From JAIBJN01 sp963825255 (GTDB taxonomy: Bacteria; Actinomycetota; Thermoleophilia; Gaiellales; Gaiellaceae), in contig CAWGSF010000002.1 in NCBI GenBank assembly GCA_963825255.1, forward strand, positions 124,001 through 188,000: a stretch of DNA of 64,000 bases, given 5' to 3'. The notes under the pieces were generated by a model. The model worked only from the letters and a program-made list of their open reading frames with translations, did no database searches and was not told the DNA's origin. This document shows positions 36,148 through 45,246 of this stretch, one piece after another; position 1 is the stretch's first letter, and every line of letters starts with the position of its first letter. A program made the translations under genes and the position numbers.

Positions 36148-36879
36148 CGGCGGGTGGCCGGTCTCGGCGGGGAGCCCGCGGGCGCACCAGTCGCTCCACG
36201 AGCCGGCGTAGAGCCGCGCGTCGTCTCGGCCGGCGCGGGCGAGGCGGAGGAGCGTGACGCACGCGGTCACCCCGGAGCCGCAGTAGGCGACGATCTCGCC
36301 GGCCTCGGCCAGTCCGGCGGGAAGCTCGTCGGGGTACGGGGCGTTGACCGCGCCGGGGATGCGCCCTGCGACGGGATCGATCGGCTCGACCTCGCCGCGG
36401 TAGCGCTCGGGGAGGCGGGCGTCGACGACCGTGAGACGGGCGTCCTCGAGCCGGTCGGCGAGCTCGTCCGCCTCGATCGTGTCCCCCGGCCGCGGGCGCG
36501 GCGTGAAGACCGCCGGCTCGACCTCCTCCTCCCCGCCCCGCAGGGGCCCGAGCCAGGCGGCGATGCCGCCGTCGAGCACGGCGACGTCGTCGTGCCCGAA
36601 GTGGCGCAGGAGCCACCAGAGGCGCGCCGCGCCTCCGTTCATGCCCTGGTCGTAGGCGACGACGAAGACCCCCGGCCCGATCCCGGCCGCGCCGGCCGCG
36701 CGCGCGAAGTCGTCCGCCGAGGGGAGCGGGTGGCGCCCGCCGGGGCTGGCCGGCGCCGCCGAGAGCTCGCGCTCGACGTCGAGGAACGAGGCTCCCGGGA
36801 CGTGGCCCTCGAGGTACAGCTCGCGCCCGCGCGCCGGGTTGCCGAGCTCCCAGCGGCAGTCGACGAAGCGGTACCGCAC
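36139..36879 (-). CDS. thiosulfate sulfurtransferase (two rhodanese domains)
   Basis: 246 residues, two rhodanese domains. The N-terminal domain (VDCRWELGNPARGRELYLEG, GHVPGASFLDVERELS) lacks a catalytic Cys at the loop (VVAYDQGMNGGAARLWW). The C-terminal domain has the active loop YCGSGVTACVTLL, with the catalytic Cys near residue 199. It would transfer sulfane sulfur from thiosulfate or 3-mercaptopyruvate. GTG at 36879, four bases after the stop of the upstream dehydrogenase gene. Confidence 0.87.
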   Translation of the reverse strand: MRYRFVDCRWELGNPARGRELYLEGHVPGASFLDVERELSAAPASPGGRHPLPSADDFARAAGAAGIGPGVFVVAYDQGMNGGAARLWWLLRHFGHDDVAVLDGGIAAWLGPLRGGEEEVEPAVFTPRPRPGDTIEADELADRLEDARLTVVDARLPERYRGEVEPIDPVAGRIPGAVNAPYPDELPAGLAEAGEIVAYCGSGVTACVTLLRLARAGRDDARLYAGSWSDWCARGLPAETGHPPSK

Positions 36880-36883
36880 GGGC

Positions 36884-37979
36884 CTAGCCGACGAGCCTGA
36901 AGACCCGGCCCCCGCCCGTGGCGACGAAGAGGTTCCCGTTCGAGCCCTCCCCGAACGAGGTGATGTTGTGCGGCGTGTTCCGCACGAGCTTGCGGCCGCT
37001 CCCGCGCTTGAACCGCCAGATCTCGCCGGTGCAGTAGTCCGCGAGGAAGTACCAGCCGTGGAAGCGGGCGGGGAGGTTCTGCCCGCGGTACACGAAGCCG
37101 CCGGTGATGGAGCACCGGCCCGCCCCGTGGCCGTAGACGCTCACCGGCCGAACGAGGGTGCCGTCGCCGCGCAGGCCGCCGTTGGAGCAGCCGCTCCGCT
37201 TTCGCCCCTCGAAGACGTCCCAGCCGAAGTTCTCGCGCGTGCCGCCGAGCCTGCTCTGGTCGAGCGAGTCGACCTCTTCCCAGTCGTCCTGGCCCACGTC
37301 GCCGATCCAGAGCCGGCCGGTGGCCCGGTCGAACGAGAAGCGCCAGGGGTTGCGGAGCCCGTAGGCGTCCTTCCGCCAGCCGGCGCCGACGTTCTGCGGG
37401 TCGAGGCTGAGCAGCTTCCCGAGCGGGCTGCTGAGCCGCTGGGCGCGCCCGCCGGGATCGCAGGCCGCCCCCGCCGTCGCCGAGTCCGAGGTAGAGGCGC
37501 CCGTTGCCGGAGAACGCCAGCTGGCCGCCGTTGTGGTTCGACGTACGGCTGGTGGACGCTGAGGAGTCGCGTGCGGCTTCCGGAGACGACGCCGGTGCGC
37601 TGGTCGTTCATCTGGTACCGGAAGATCCGCGAGTCGCCGCCGTTGTTCGTGTAGCTGACGTAGAGGCGGTTGTTCGAGGCGAAGTCGGGTCGAAGGCGAT
37701 CGACAGGAGCCCCTGCTCGCCGCAGCAGGACACGCGCCCCGTGATGTTGAGGACGACGCGCTCGCTCCCGCCCGGCCCGCGCCTGATGACCCGGCCCTGC
37801 TGCTCGACGATGTAGAGGGCGCCGTGGTCGCCGCTCTGCGCCGACGTCACCTGCGTCAGCGCGCTGTGGCTCCCGCCGACCGCCTGCAGCCTGATCGCGG
37901 AGGCGGCAGCGGGCCAGGCGAGCACGATCGCGAGCACGACGAAAAGGACCCCTGGCACCGGACGACGCATCGGCATCAC
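36884..37979 (-). CDS. secreted PQQ-dependent sugar dehydrogenase-like protein, three frame breaks
   Basis: About 365 residues. An N-terminal signal peptide (MRRPVPGVLFVVLAIVLAW to AASA) precedes a six-bladed propeller of the glucose/sorbosone dehydrogenase family: CCGEQGLLSIAFDP, RLYVSYTNNGGDSRIFRY, NPWRFSFDRATGRLWIGDVG and GWYFLADYCTGEIWRF are all family motifs. Breaks near 37689, 37539 and 37467 must be corrected to keep one frame. It starts in a GTGA overlap with the MBL gene. It probably oxidises a sugar outside the membrane if PQQ is available; no PQQ synthesis genes are in the window. Confidence 0.8.
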
Positions 37980-38845
37980 ACCGTACCGGAAGACGCGGCG
38001 GCCGCCTCCTGCTTCTTCTCCCAGTAGCGGCGGAGGCCCGCATAGGACTGCCAGAACGGCCCGGCCCGCTGGAAGAGGTCCGCGGTCGCAGGGTCGGCCG
38101 CAGCGCGCAGGTCGGCCTCAGCCGCGGTGACGAACTCCTCCTCCGTGCCGTCGCGGGCCCTTTCCGCCCAGACGGCGAGCGCGAGGCGGCACTCCTCGAC
38201 GTGGGCCTCGGGATCGTCCGCGACGCCGAAGTGCGGGAGGCAGAGGCGGGCCGGCCGTCGCTCCTCGATCGCGGCGAACGTCCGCTCCCAGGCCTCGAGG
38301 TCGATGTCGGGGGGCGGCGAGACGGGCGCGACGTAGCGCGCCGGGGGGATCCGCACGCCCGCGGCGTCGCCGACGAAGCACGACCCGTCCGGGGCGAGGT
38401 ACGAGACGTGGTGGGAGGCGTGACCCGGCGTCGGGAAGGCCTCGAGGTCGAGCACGCGCTCCTCGACGATCCTCACGTTCTTCTCCGGCACCGGCACGAG
38501 CGCGCCCCAGAGGCGGTCGAAGTCGTCGCCGTAGAGACGCCTGGCGCTGCGCTCGAGCCGGCTGGGATCGACGAGGTGAGGCGCGCCGATCGCGCTCACG
38601 TGCACGACGAGGCCGGGGTTCTCGCGCACGAGCTCGCCCGCAGCGCCCGCATGATCGAGGTGGACGTGGGTGAGGACGAGATGGCGGAGGTCGCCGACCG
38701 AGAGGCCCTCGGCCTGGAGCCCCGCCCGCAGGGCGCCCAGGCAGCTCGCGGGCCCGCAGTCGACGAGCGCCGGCTCCTCCCCCGCGAGCAGGTAGGCACC
38801 GACCACCCGTTCGCGGTCGAGGTGCCGGAGGTCGAGAAGCGTCAC
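37976..38845 (-). CDS. MBL-fold metallo-hydrolase
   Basis: 289 residues, intact. The HxHxDH motif is THVHLDHAG with His60, His62, Asp64 and His65. Other zinc ligands lie in PTPGHASHHVSY and FVGDAAG, and the last His in CLPHFG. It resembles glyoxalase II-like or lactonase-like proteins; the substrate is unknown. Confidence 0.85.
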   Translation of the reverse strand: MTLLDLRHLDRERVVGAYLLAGEEPALVDCGPASCLGALRAGLQAEGLSVGDLRHLVLTHVHLDHAGAAGELVRENPGLVVHVSAIGAPHLVDPSRLERSARRLYGDDFDRLWGALVPVPEKNVRIVEERVLDLEAFPTPGHASHHVSYLAPDGSCFVGDAAGVRIPPARYVAPVSPPPDIDLEAWERTFAAIEERRPARLCLPHFGVADDPEAHVEECRLALAVWAERARDGTEEEFVTAAEADLRAAADPATADLFQRAGPFWQSYAGLRRYWEKKQEAAAASSGTV

Positions 38846-38856
38846 TCGACGCGAGG

Positions 38857-39288
38857 CTACTGGACGGTGAGCGTCCCTTCCATCCCGGCCTCGCGGTGAC
38901 CCGGGACCGCGCAGAAGAACTCGTACGTGCCGGGCTCGAGCGTGGCGGTCACGCTCGTGGTCGACTCCGTGATCGTGTCGCTCACCTCCTCCACGCCCAT
39001 GCCCTCGATCTCGACGTTGTGCGGCGTCGAGGAATCGTTCGTGAGGTCGATCGTGACGTCGCCGGCCGCCGCCTCGAGCGACGTCTTGTCGAAGGAGAGC
39101 GCACCGCTGGGATCCGCCGCGAGCGCCAGGGTCGTGCCACCCCCGCCCCCGCCGCCGCCGCCGGTGGCGGTCTCCTCCGTCGTCGCCGCCCCGGCTCCCT
39201 CGTCGTCGTCGTCGCCGCCGCAGGCCGCGAGGCCGAGGGAGAGCACGAGCAGCGCCGCGGAGATGAGAAAGAGAACGCGCCGTGTCAT
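38857..39288 (-). CDS. cupredoxin-domain lipoprotein
   Basis: 143 residues. A lipoprotein signal peptide ends in LGLAAC with Cys23 as the lipidated residue. A Gly-rich linker (about 43-51) leads to a plastocyanin-like domain. Type 1 copper ligands are all visible: His90 (TPHNVE), Cys126 (FFCAVPGH), His131 and Met136. It would sit on the outer face of the membrane and carry electrons. It starts in an ATGA overlap with the membrane protein upstream, so the two are probably made together. Confidence 0.88.
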   Translation of the reverse strand: MTRRVLFLISAALLVLSLGLAACGGDDDDEGAGAATTEETATGGGGGGGGGTTLALAADPSGALSFDKTSLEAAAGDVTIDLTNDSSTPHNVEIEGMGVEEVSDTITESTTSVTATLEPGTYEFFCAVPGHREAGMEGTLTVQ

Positions 39289-40223
39289 CTGGCTCCTTCC
39301 TGTCTGGTGGGTCCGCCCTTCTCTACGAAGCGGGCGAGAAAATAGATGAGGACGGCTGAAGCGATGAGCGCGAGCCACGCCCACGAGAGCGCCGGGACGA
39401 TCACGCTCGGGATCCGCGCCTCGAGGGTGCCGCGCTTGACGAGCTGCTCGTAGCCAGAAGTCCTGGACGGCATTCGTCAGGCCGTACGCGAACATGAGCG
39501 ACAGGTAGAGGCCGAACCCGACGCGAGCTCCGCGACCCCGAAGGGACGGGAGGACGCGCGAGAGCACGACGGCCGTGAGCGCGAGCAGCGTCCCGTCCAT
39601 GCCGTGATGGTGGCCGTGGTGGACCGCGAGCATGTCGGGTGGCCGGGCTCGGGAAAGACCTCGCCCGTCATGTACAGGGAGCCGAGGCCCGGCACGCCCT
39701 CGAGGCTGAAGCCGTTCTCGGCGGCGATCCAGGGAAGCGCGGCGAAGAGGAGGACGACGGCGAACCCGATGCGGACGAGGTCCCACCCCCCGAATGGCGC
39801 CGACCCGCCGACGCCGTCACGAACGAGGGAGACGCAGGTGAGAACGAGAGCGATGCCCACGCCGATCCCGGCCAGGGCGTTAATCGGGCTTCGCGTCCAG
39901 GTCGGCCTGCTCGACGACGCCGGGCCACGCGACGGCCGCGCAGAGCACGGCGCCGACCACGGCGCACACGGTGGCCCAGCGGCGGCGCAGCCGCTGCGCG
40001 ACGACGACGAGAATCCCGATCGCGACGAGCGCCGTCGGGTAGTTGACGAAGACGAGCGACCCGCCCGGCGCCGCCCCGCGAGGCCCGTCTCGCTGACGTG
40101 GTAGAGGTCGTGCACCGGCAGCCGGGCGTACGCGACCAGGACCTCGACCGCGACGACGCCGAACATCCCCCAGACGATCAGGACCTCGACGAGGCCCGGA
40201 CGCGACGGTTCCTCGGCGCTCAA
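39285..40223 (-). CDS. polytopic membrane protein with His/Met-rich loop, four frame breaks
   Basis: About 313 residues after correction, with roughly seven membrane segments: PGLVEVLIVWGMFGVVAVEV, YPTALVAIGILVVVAQRL, INALAGIGVGIALVLTCVSL, FAVVLLFAALPWIAAENGFS, LLALTAVVLSRVLPSL, RVGFGLYLSLMFAYGLTNAV and a last one ending LIYFLARFVEKGG. Between segments four and five lies GHPDMLAVHHGHHHGMDG. Breaks near 40083, 39887, 39638 and 39456. I do not recognise the family. The histidines and methionines and the coupled cupredoxin suggest metal (copper or heme) handling, an inference. TTG start at 40223. Confidence 0.65.
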
Positions 40224-40370
40224 CCGCTTGAGAGTAGCGCGAAAGGAGCATTCTCGACTCTTGTCGAATCCCCCGAAAGAGGGAGGCTCGGGCAGGCCCG
40301 GGCCAAGTTGAATTCGTCTGGGTCTGTCCGGGGTGCGAGAGGAGGTACTGCGGCCCGCGTGGAACTCCGA

Positions 40371-43071
40371 ATGGTGAACGGCCTGGAAGCCGAGGCCACC
40401 CAGGCCACTGAATCGTCGTCGGCGGGCGCCGGCGCGCTCGTCGACTCGTACCGCCGGCTGGCGGACGTGTTCCACGAGGTCCTCTCCGAGCAGACGCACT
40501 CGACCGTGCTCGAGCGCATCGCGGACACGCTCTCGGACCTGATCCCGTACGACGCGTTCACGATCTACCAGGCCGACGAGGCTCGGCGCGTGCTCATTCC
40601 GATCATGGCCCGCGACAGCTGGGCCGAGGAGATCATGAGCGACCGCCCCCTCCTCGGGGAGGGCATCACCGGCTGGGCGATCGACCACGACGAGGCCCAG
40701 CTCGTCAACGACGCCCATCTCGATCCCCGCGTGAAGACGGTCCCGGGCACGCCGGCCGACGAGCCGGAGGCCCTCATCTCGGTGCCGCTCGTCGCCCGCG
40801 GGGCGATCAAGGGCGCCCTCAACGTCTACCGACTCGGCCGCGACGCGAAGTTCAGCGAGGAGGAGTTCGAGCTCGCGAAGCGCTTCGGGGACGCGGCCGC
40901 GCTCGCCCTGGACAACGCCCAGGTGCGAGCCGTCCTCGAGCTGCAGGCGCAGACGGACTCGCTGACCGGCCTCTACAACCACCGCTACTTCCACGACCGC
41001 CTCCGCGCCGAGCTGAACCGCGCGAGCCGCGCCCACGACTCGATCGCGGTGCTCATGCTCGACATCGACGACTTCAAGCGCGTCAACGACGTCTACGGCC
41101 ACGGCGCCGGCGACCTCGTCCTGCTCGAGCTCGGCAACCTCCTCCAGGCGACGGTGCGGACGTCCGACGTCGTCTGCCGGGTCGGCGGCGAGGAGTTCGG
41201 GGTCATCATGGCCTCCTGCGGCGCCGCCGACGCCATGGGCCTCGCGGGCCGCATCACGGAGACCCTGGCGGAGACCGAGATCGAGCCGGCGGGACGGCTC
41301 CAGCTCTCGATCGGGATCGCGCAGAGCCCCCAGCACGCCATGAACCCGCGCGAGCTGGTCGCGTGCGCGGAGGTGGCGATGATGACCGCCAAGGCCCGTG
41401 GCAAGGGCGAGGCGGTCCTCTTCGGCGACGACGTCGGCGAGCGTCCCGCGGCGGCGGCGAGCGTCGACCGCGACGTCCGCTCGATCGCGCACCTGAAGAT
41501 GCTCCAGAGCCTCGGCGCCAGGCTCAACCGCCTCAACGACGTCCGGGAGATCGGCGAGGCGATCGTCGACGAGCTCCGCCTCCTGGTCGACTACCACAGC
41601 TGCCGCGTCTACGTGGTGGACGACGACGACCTTCTGCCGATCGCCTGGCGCGGCGACGTCGACCCGTACACGGACGAGAGCGTCGAGGCCCTCCGCTGCA
41701 AGGTCGGTGAGGGGATCACCGGCTCGGCGGTGGCAAGCGGCGAGTCGATCATCCTCGAGAACGCGCTCGACTGCGACTACGGCGTCATCATCCCGGGCAC
41801 CGAGGACGTCGACGAGTCGATGATCGCGGTTCCCCTTCGCTACGGGACGCGCGTCATCGGCGCGGTGGTCATCTCGAAGCTCGGCGTCGGCGAGTTCGAC
41901 GGGGACGACGTCCGCCTGCTCGAGGTCCTCGGCGGCCATGCCTCGGTGGCCCTCGAGAACGCGCGCCTCTACGAGGCGCAGCGCCTCGAGGCGGAGCGGG
42001 CGAAGTCCTCCCTCGAGATCTCCCGGTCGCTGCTCGACCTCGGCCGCAAGCTCGCGGCCGCGGAGGGGCTCGAGCAGGTGCTCCAGCTCACGGTCGAGCT
42101 CTCCGCCCGCCTCCTCGGCATGCCCAAGGCGTCCGTCTGGCTCCAGGATCGCGCCGGCACGGACGTCTGCGCCCAGGCCCTCCACGGGTTCGACAACGGT
42201 CGCGCCGTCCGGCTACGGACGCTGCGCTTCCCCGACGAGCTCGCCCGGAGCATTCCTGTCCGGCGACGAGCCCTTCGTCCTCGACACCGAGGCGATCCGC
42301 GCGATCGAGGGCGTCTCCGAGATCGCCGACGGCGGGAGCGCCGCCGTCGCGCCGCTCGGGCTCGAGAACGAGCGGCTCGGCTGCATCGTCGTCTCGAACG
42401 GGCCGACGGACGACGTCTTCGACGACCGGCAGATGCGCCTGCTCGCCGGCGTCGCGCACCAGGCCAAGCTCGCGATCGCGAACGCGTTCAGCTTCGCGAG
42501 CCTCGAGGACACCTTCCTCTCGACGGTGGAGGCGCTCGCCAACGCCCTCGAGGCCAACGACGAGTACACGTCGACCCACGCACGCTGGATCACGGACATG
42601 GCGCTCTTGGTCGGCCGGGAGCTCGGCCTCGACACGAAGGAGCTGAAGCGCCTGGAGCTGGGCGCCCTCTTCCACGACATCGGGAAGATCGGGGTTCCCG
42701 AGGCGATCCTCTCCAAGGACGGCCCGCTGACCGAGAAGGAGTGGGAGATCGTGCGCCTCCATCCCGAGCTCGGGGCCCGCATCCTCGCCCCCATCGAGCG
42801 GCTCGAGGACGTCTGCGAGATCGTCCGCCGCTGCCACGAGCACTGGGACGGGAGCGGCTATCCCGGCGGGCTCGGCGGCGAGACGATCCCGATCGAGTCG
42901 CGCGTCATCCTCGTCTGCGACGCCTTCCACGCGATGACGACCGACCGCCCGTACCGGATGCGGCTCCCCGTGGACGAGGCGCTCGCGCGCCTGCGCGCCG
43001 CCGCCGGGACGCAGTTCGACCCGCAGGTCGTCGACGTCTTCCTGGCGCTCGACCCGCCGGACGCCGCCTAG
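40371..43071 (+). CDS. GAF-GGDEF-GAF-GAF-HD-GYP c-di-GMP protein, one frame break
   Basis: About 900 residues. A GAF domain (about 30-180) is followed by a diguanylate cyclase domain with an intact RVGGEEFG site (about 270-277) and the inhibitory RxxD site (RTSD) five residues before it. Two more GAF domains follow (about 375-520 and 545-700). At the end is an HD-GYP phosphodiesterase with FHDIGKIGVPE (about 767), CHEHWDGSGYPGGL and DAFHAMTTDRPYR. So it can both make and degrade c-di-GMP. The frame breaks near 42254 in the third GAF. An in-frame GTG at 40359, with GAGGAGG further upstream, is an alternative start. Confidence 0.9.
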
Positions 43072-43146
43072 AGCTTCCAACATGATGATGGCCCGCTGCC
43101 TGGGTGTGACCAGGCGGCATGGCTTCTCATCGTGTTGGGAGCTCTT
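43070..43146. repeat. inverted repeat element, family C copy 1
   Basis: 77 bp with termini AGAGCTTCCAACATGATGAT and, on the other strand, AAGAGCTCCCAACACGATGAG. The centre forms a small hairpin CTGG-GTGTGA-CCAG. Both ends overlap the stop codons of the flanking convergent genes (TAG 43069-43071 and TAA 43145-43147). A longer homologue lies at 43631-43795. Confidence 0.75.
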
Positions 43147-43609
43147 AAACGGGCTCGGACAGCTCGATGCGCTCGATGGCGACCCGCTCGTCCGGGCGGT
43201 CGTGCGCGTCGCGCGGGAGCTCGGAGATCCCCTCGACGACGGCCATGCCCTCGGTGACCCGGCCGAAGACGGTGTGCTTGCCGTCGAGCCAGGGCGCCGC
43301 CTCGGCCGTGACGATGAAGAACTGGCTCCCGTTCGTGTTCGGGCCGCGGTTCGCCATCGCCAGGGCGCCGTGGACGACGGGATGGTCGTTCGGCTCGTCC
43401 TCGAACTCGTAGCCGGGGCCGCCGGTGCCGTCCCCGCGCGGGCACCCGCCCTGGATCATGAACTCCGGGATGACCCGGTGGAACGTCAGGCCGTCGTAGT
43501 AGCCGTCCTTCGCGAGCGTGACGAAGTTCCCGACCGTCTTCGGCGCGTCGTCGTCGAAGAGCTCGACGTCGACGTCGCCGTGTGTAGTGTGGAGCGTCGC
43601 GTGAGTCAT
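43145..43609 (-). CDS. cyclophilin-type peptidyl-prolyl isomerase
   Basis: 154 residues, a single cyclophilin domain with no signal peptide. Catalytic features FHRVIPEFMIQGG (Arg, Phe and Gln) and NTNGSQFFIV are intact, along with LDGKHTVFGRV. The start is the ATG at 43609; the longer frame upstream runs into a repeat and is unlikely. Cytoplasmic protein-folding helper. It lies between two copies of the family C repeat. Confidence 0.92.
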   Translation of the reverse strand: MTHATLHTTHGDVDVELFDDDAPKTVGNFVTLAKDGYYDGLTFHRVIPEFMIQGGCPRGDGTGGPGYEFEDEPNDHPVVHGALAMANRGPNTNGSQFFIVTAEAAPWLDGKHTVFGRVTEGMAVVEGISELPRDAHDRPDERVAIERIELSEPV

Positions 43610-43630
43610 GGCGGCACCGTATCCGATGCC

Positions 43631-43795
43631 AAGAGCTCCTAACGCAATGAGGAGCCATGCCGCCTGGCCACGCTGGGCGGCCCGCGGCGGTGTCCTCGGT
43701 CGCGCCCATACCGGCCTGGGTATGAGCGCTCCCTGCGTCCTTGCCTCGAACACCCAGCGCGCCCAAACGGCGGGTCATCATTCCGTTAGAAGCTT
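43631..43795. repeat. inverted repeat element, family C copy 2
   Basis: Begins AAGAGCTCCTAACGCAATGA and continues GGAGCCATGCCGCCTGG, matching the reverse complement of the 43070-43146 element. It ends CATCATTCCGTTAGAAGCTT, matching that element's other end. About 90 bp are inserted in the middle, including a hairpin CATACCGGCCTGGGTATG. It overlaps the apparent start of the next gene. Confidence 0.7.
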
Positions 43796-44639
43796 CGGTA
43801 GGGCCCTGCGGTACACGGCGTCGCTGCCCGAGCGCCTGATCCGCGCCGTCGTCGCCGGGACGGCCGGGCTCCTGCACGAGAGCGCCGAGGTCGTCCTCCC
43901 GCGCTTCGTGCGGCAGTCGCGCCTCTACGAGGCGACGGCGAAGAACGCGCTGCGGATCGCGATCGAGGCGGTCGGAGGCGTCGAGCCGACCGAGCCGCAG
44001 GAGGTCCCGGCCGGGCAGATCGCGAAGCGCAAGGCGGCCGGGAACGTCGTCGAGCTCGGGTCGATCGCCGCGTTCGGCTTCTCCCCGCTCTGGCTCCTCG
44101 CGGCCGCCTCGGACGTCCTCCACGGGTCGCGGGTGTACCTCGCGACGTTCGTGGACGAGCTGAAGCGGGCAGGGGTGCTCGACCCGAGGCGCCGCATCGA
44201 TACGGTCGACGAGCTGCTCGAGGCGCTCGAGCACGCCTCGGGCCGCACGGCCGGGCTGCTCGACGTGCCGCCGCTCGAGCTCGCCGAGCTCCGCTCGACC
44301 CTGGCGGAGTTCCGCAAGGACGCCTCCGGCCTGCCCCGCCCGGACGAGCTGGCCGCGCTCTACCGCGGGCTCCACGCCGAGGCCGCACGCGAGCGCAGGT
44401 CGCTGCTCGAGGTCTCGGTGGGGATGGGACTCGCCTTCCTCCTGTCCGCGAAGACCGTGGCCGACAGGCACCTGGCCGTCCCGTATCGCGAGGACTGGGC
44501 GCCGCTCCGCAGCGAGGGGTTCGCCGCCTACGCGCGACGGGTGTCCCTTCCCTACGCGCGGGCCGTCGCCGGCCACTTCGACCCTGGGCGGCCCACGTGG
44601 ACGGAGCGGGGCATCGACCGGCTGCACCGGAAGGGCTGA
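43722..44639 (+). CDS. unknown conserved protein
   Basis: Up to 305 residues. From about residue 28 the sequence looks protein-like: SLPERLIRAVVAGTAGLLHE, FVRQSRLYEATAKNALRI, SIAAFGFSPLWLLAAASDVL, then a helical C-terminal half (LLDVPPLELAELRSTLAEFR) and DRHLAVPYREDWAPLRSEGF. One possible membrane-active helix (about 122-142). I do not recognise it. The start is unclear: the ATG at 43722 lies inside the repeat element and only a CTG near 43811 lies at the edge of the conserved part, so the repeat may have replaced the original 5' end. Confidence 0.6.
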   Translation: MSAPCVLASNTQRAQTAGHHSVRSFGRALRYTASLPERLIRAVVAGTAGLLHESAEVVLPRFVRQSRLYEATAKNALRIAIEAVGGVEPTEPQEVPAGQIAKRKAAGNVVELGSIAAFGFSPLWLLAAASDVLHGSRVYLATFVDELKRAGVLDPRRRIDTVDELLEALEHASGRTAGLLDVPPLELAELRSTLAEFRKDASGLPRPDELAALYRGLHAEAARERRSLLEVSVGMGLAFLLSAKTVADRHLAVPYREDWAPLRSEGFAAYARRVSLPYARAVAGHFDPGRPTWTERGIDRLHRKG

Positions 44640-44674
44640 TCCGATCCCCACTACCGGAGTCGGGCGGCTCGGGA

Positions 44675-44680
44675 TAGATT
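44675..44680 (+). promoter_or_regulatory. -10 box, leaderless type
   Basis: TAGATT followed by CACGGG and the ATG at 44687. No Shine-Dalgarno is present. Confidence 0.55.
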
Positions 44681-44686
44681 CACGGG

Positions 44687-45161
44687 ATGGCCGCCTGCCC
44701 GAACTGCGGAGGAAGGGTCGCGCAGACGGCCCGCTTCTGCCCGCGGTGCGGCGCACCGCAGAAGGAGGGGGTGCGCCCCAGCCTGCAGGTCTTCCCGCCT
44801 CCTGACCCCGACTTCGGGGCGGACGACGCGCGAGCGTTGGGACGTCTGCGAGATCGGCTGGTGGCATGGATACGTGAAGGCGGATTTCTTCGCCCTCGCC
44901 CTCGGCGCCGACCAGCACGAGTTCGAGGCGGCCCGCTCACCTCAGTTCTGGTGGTACCGCTCGGACCCGCCCGCGTCCGACCACGAGAGAGCCCGCGGGG
45001 CGCACGAGGCCCTCGTGCACAGACTCCTCGACGGCGGGTGGGAGCCGATGGGCCGCGGCGCGGTCTGGTACGCCCAGCGCTTCCGCCGCCCCGCTCGCAG
45101 CCTGCGCGTTCTCGGGGCCGACGATCACCCGCCGAGCGACGCGGGCTCGTCACACGCGTAG
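44687..45161 (+). CDS. zinc-ribbon protein, one frame break
   Basis: About 158 residues. The N-terminus is a double-CxxC zinc ribbon, CPNCGGRVAQTARFCPRCGA. After a break near 44829-44832 the frame continues ERWDVCEIGWWHGYVKADFF, then FWWYRSDPPASDHERARGAH and a tail with WYAQRFRR. The second part is a small domain found in other actinobacterial zinc-ribbon proteins; its job is unknown. Probably leaderless. Confidence 0.7.
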
Positions 45162-45246
45162 CTAAGCGGTAGCATTTCGCCTGAACCCGACTATTGTCAG
45201 GGTAGGAGCCCGCTCACTGCGGCTGTTTCGAGGGAGGGCGACGCGG

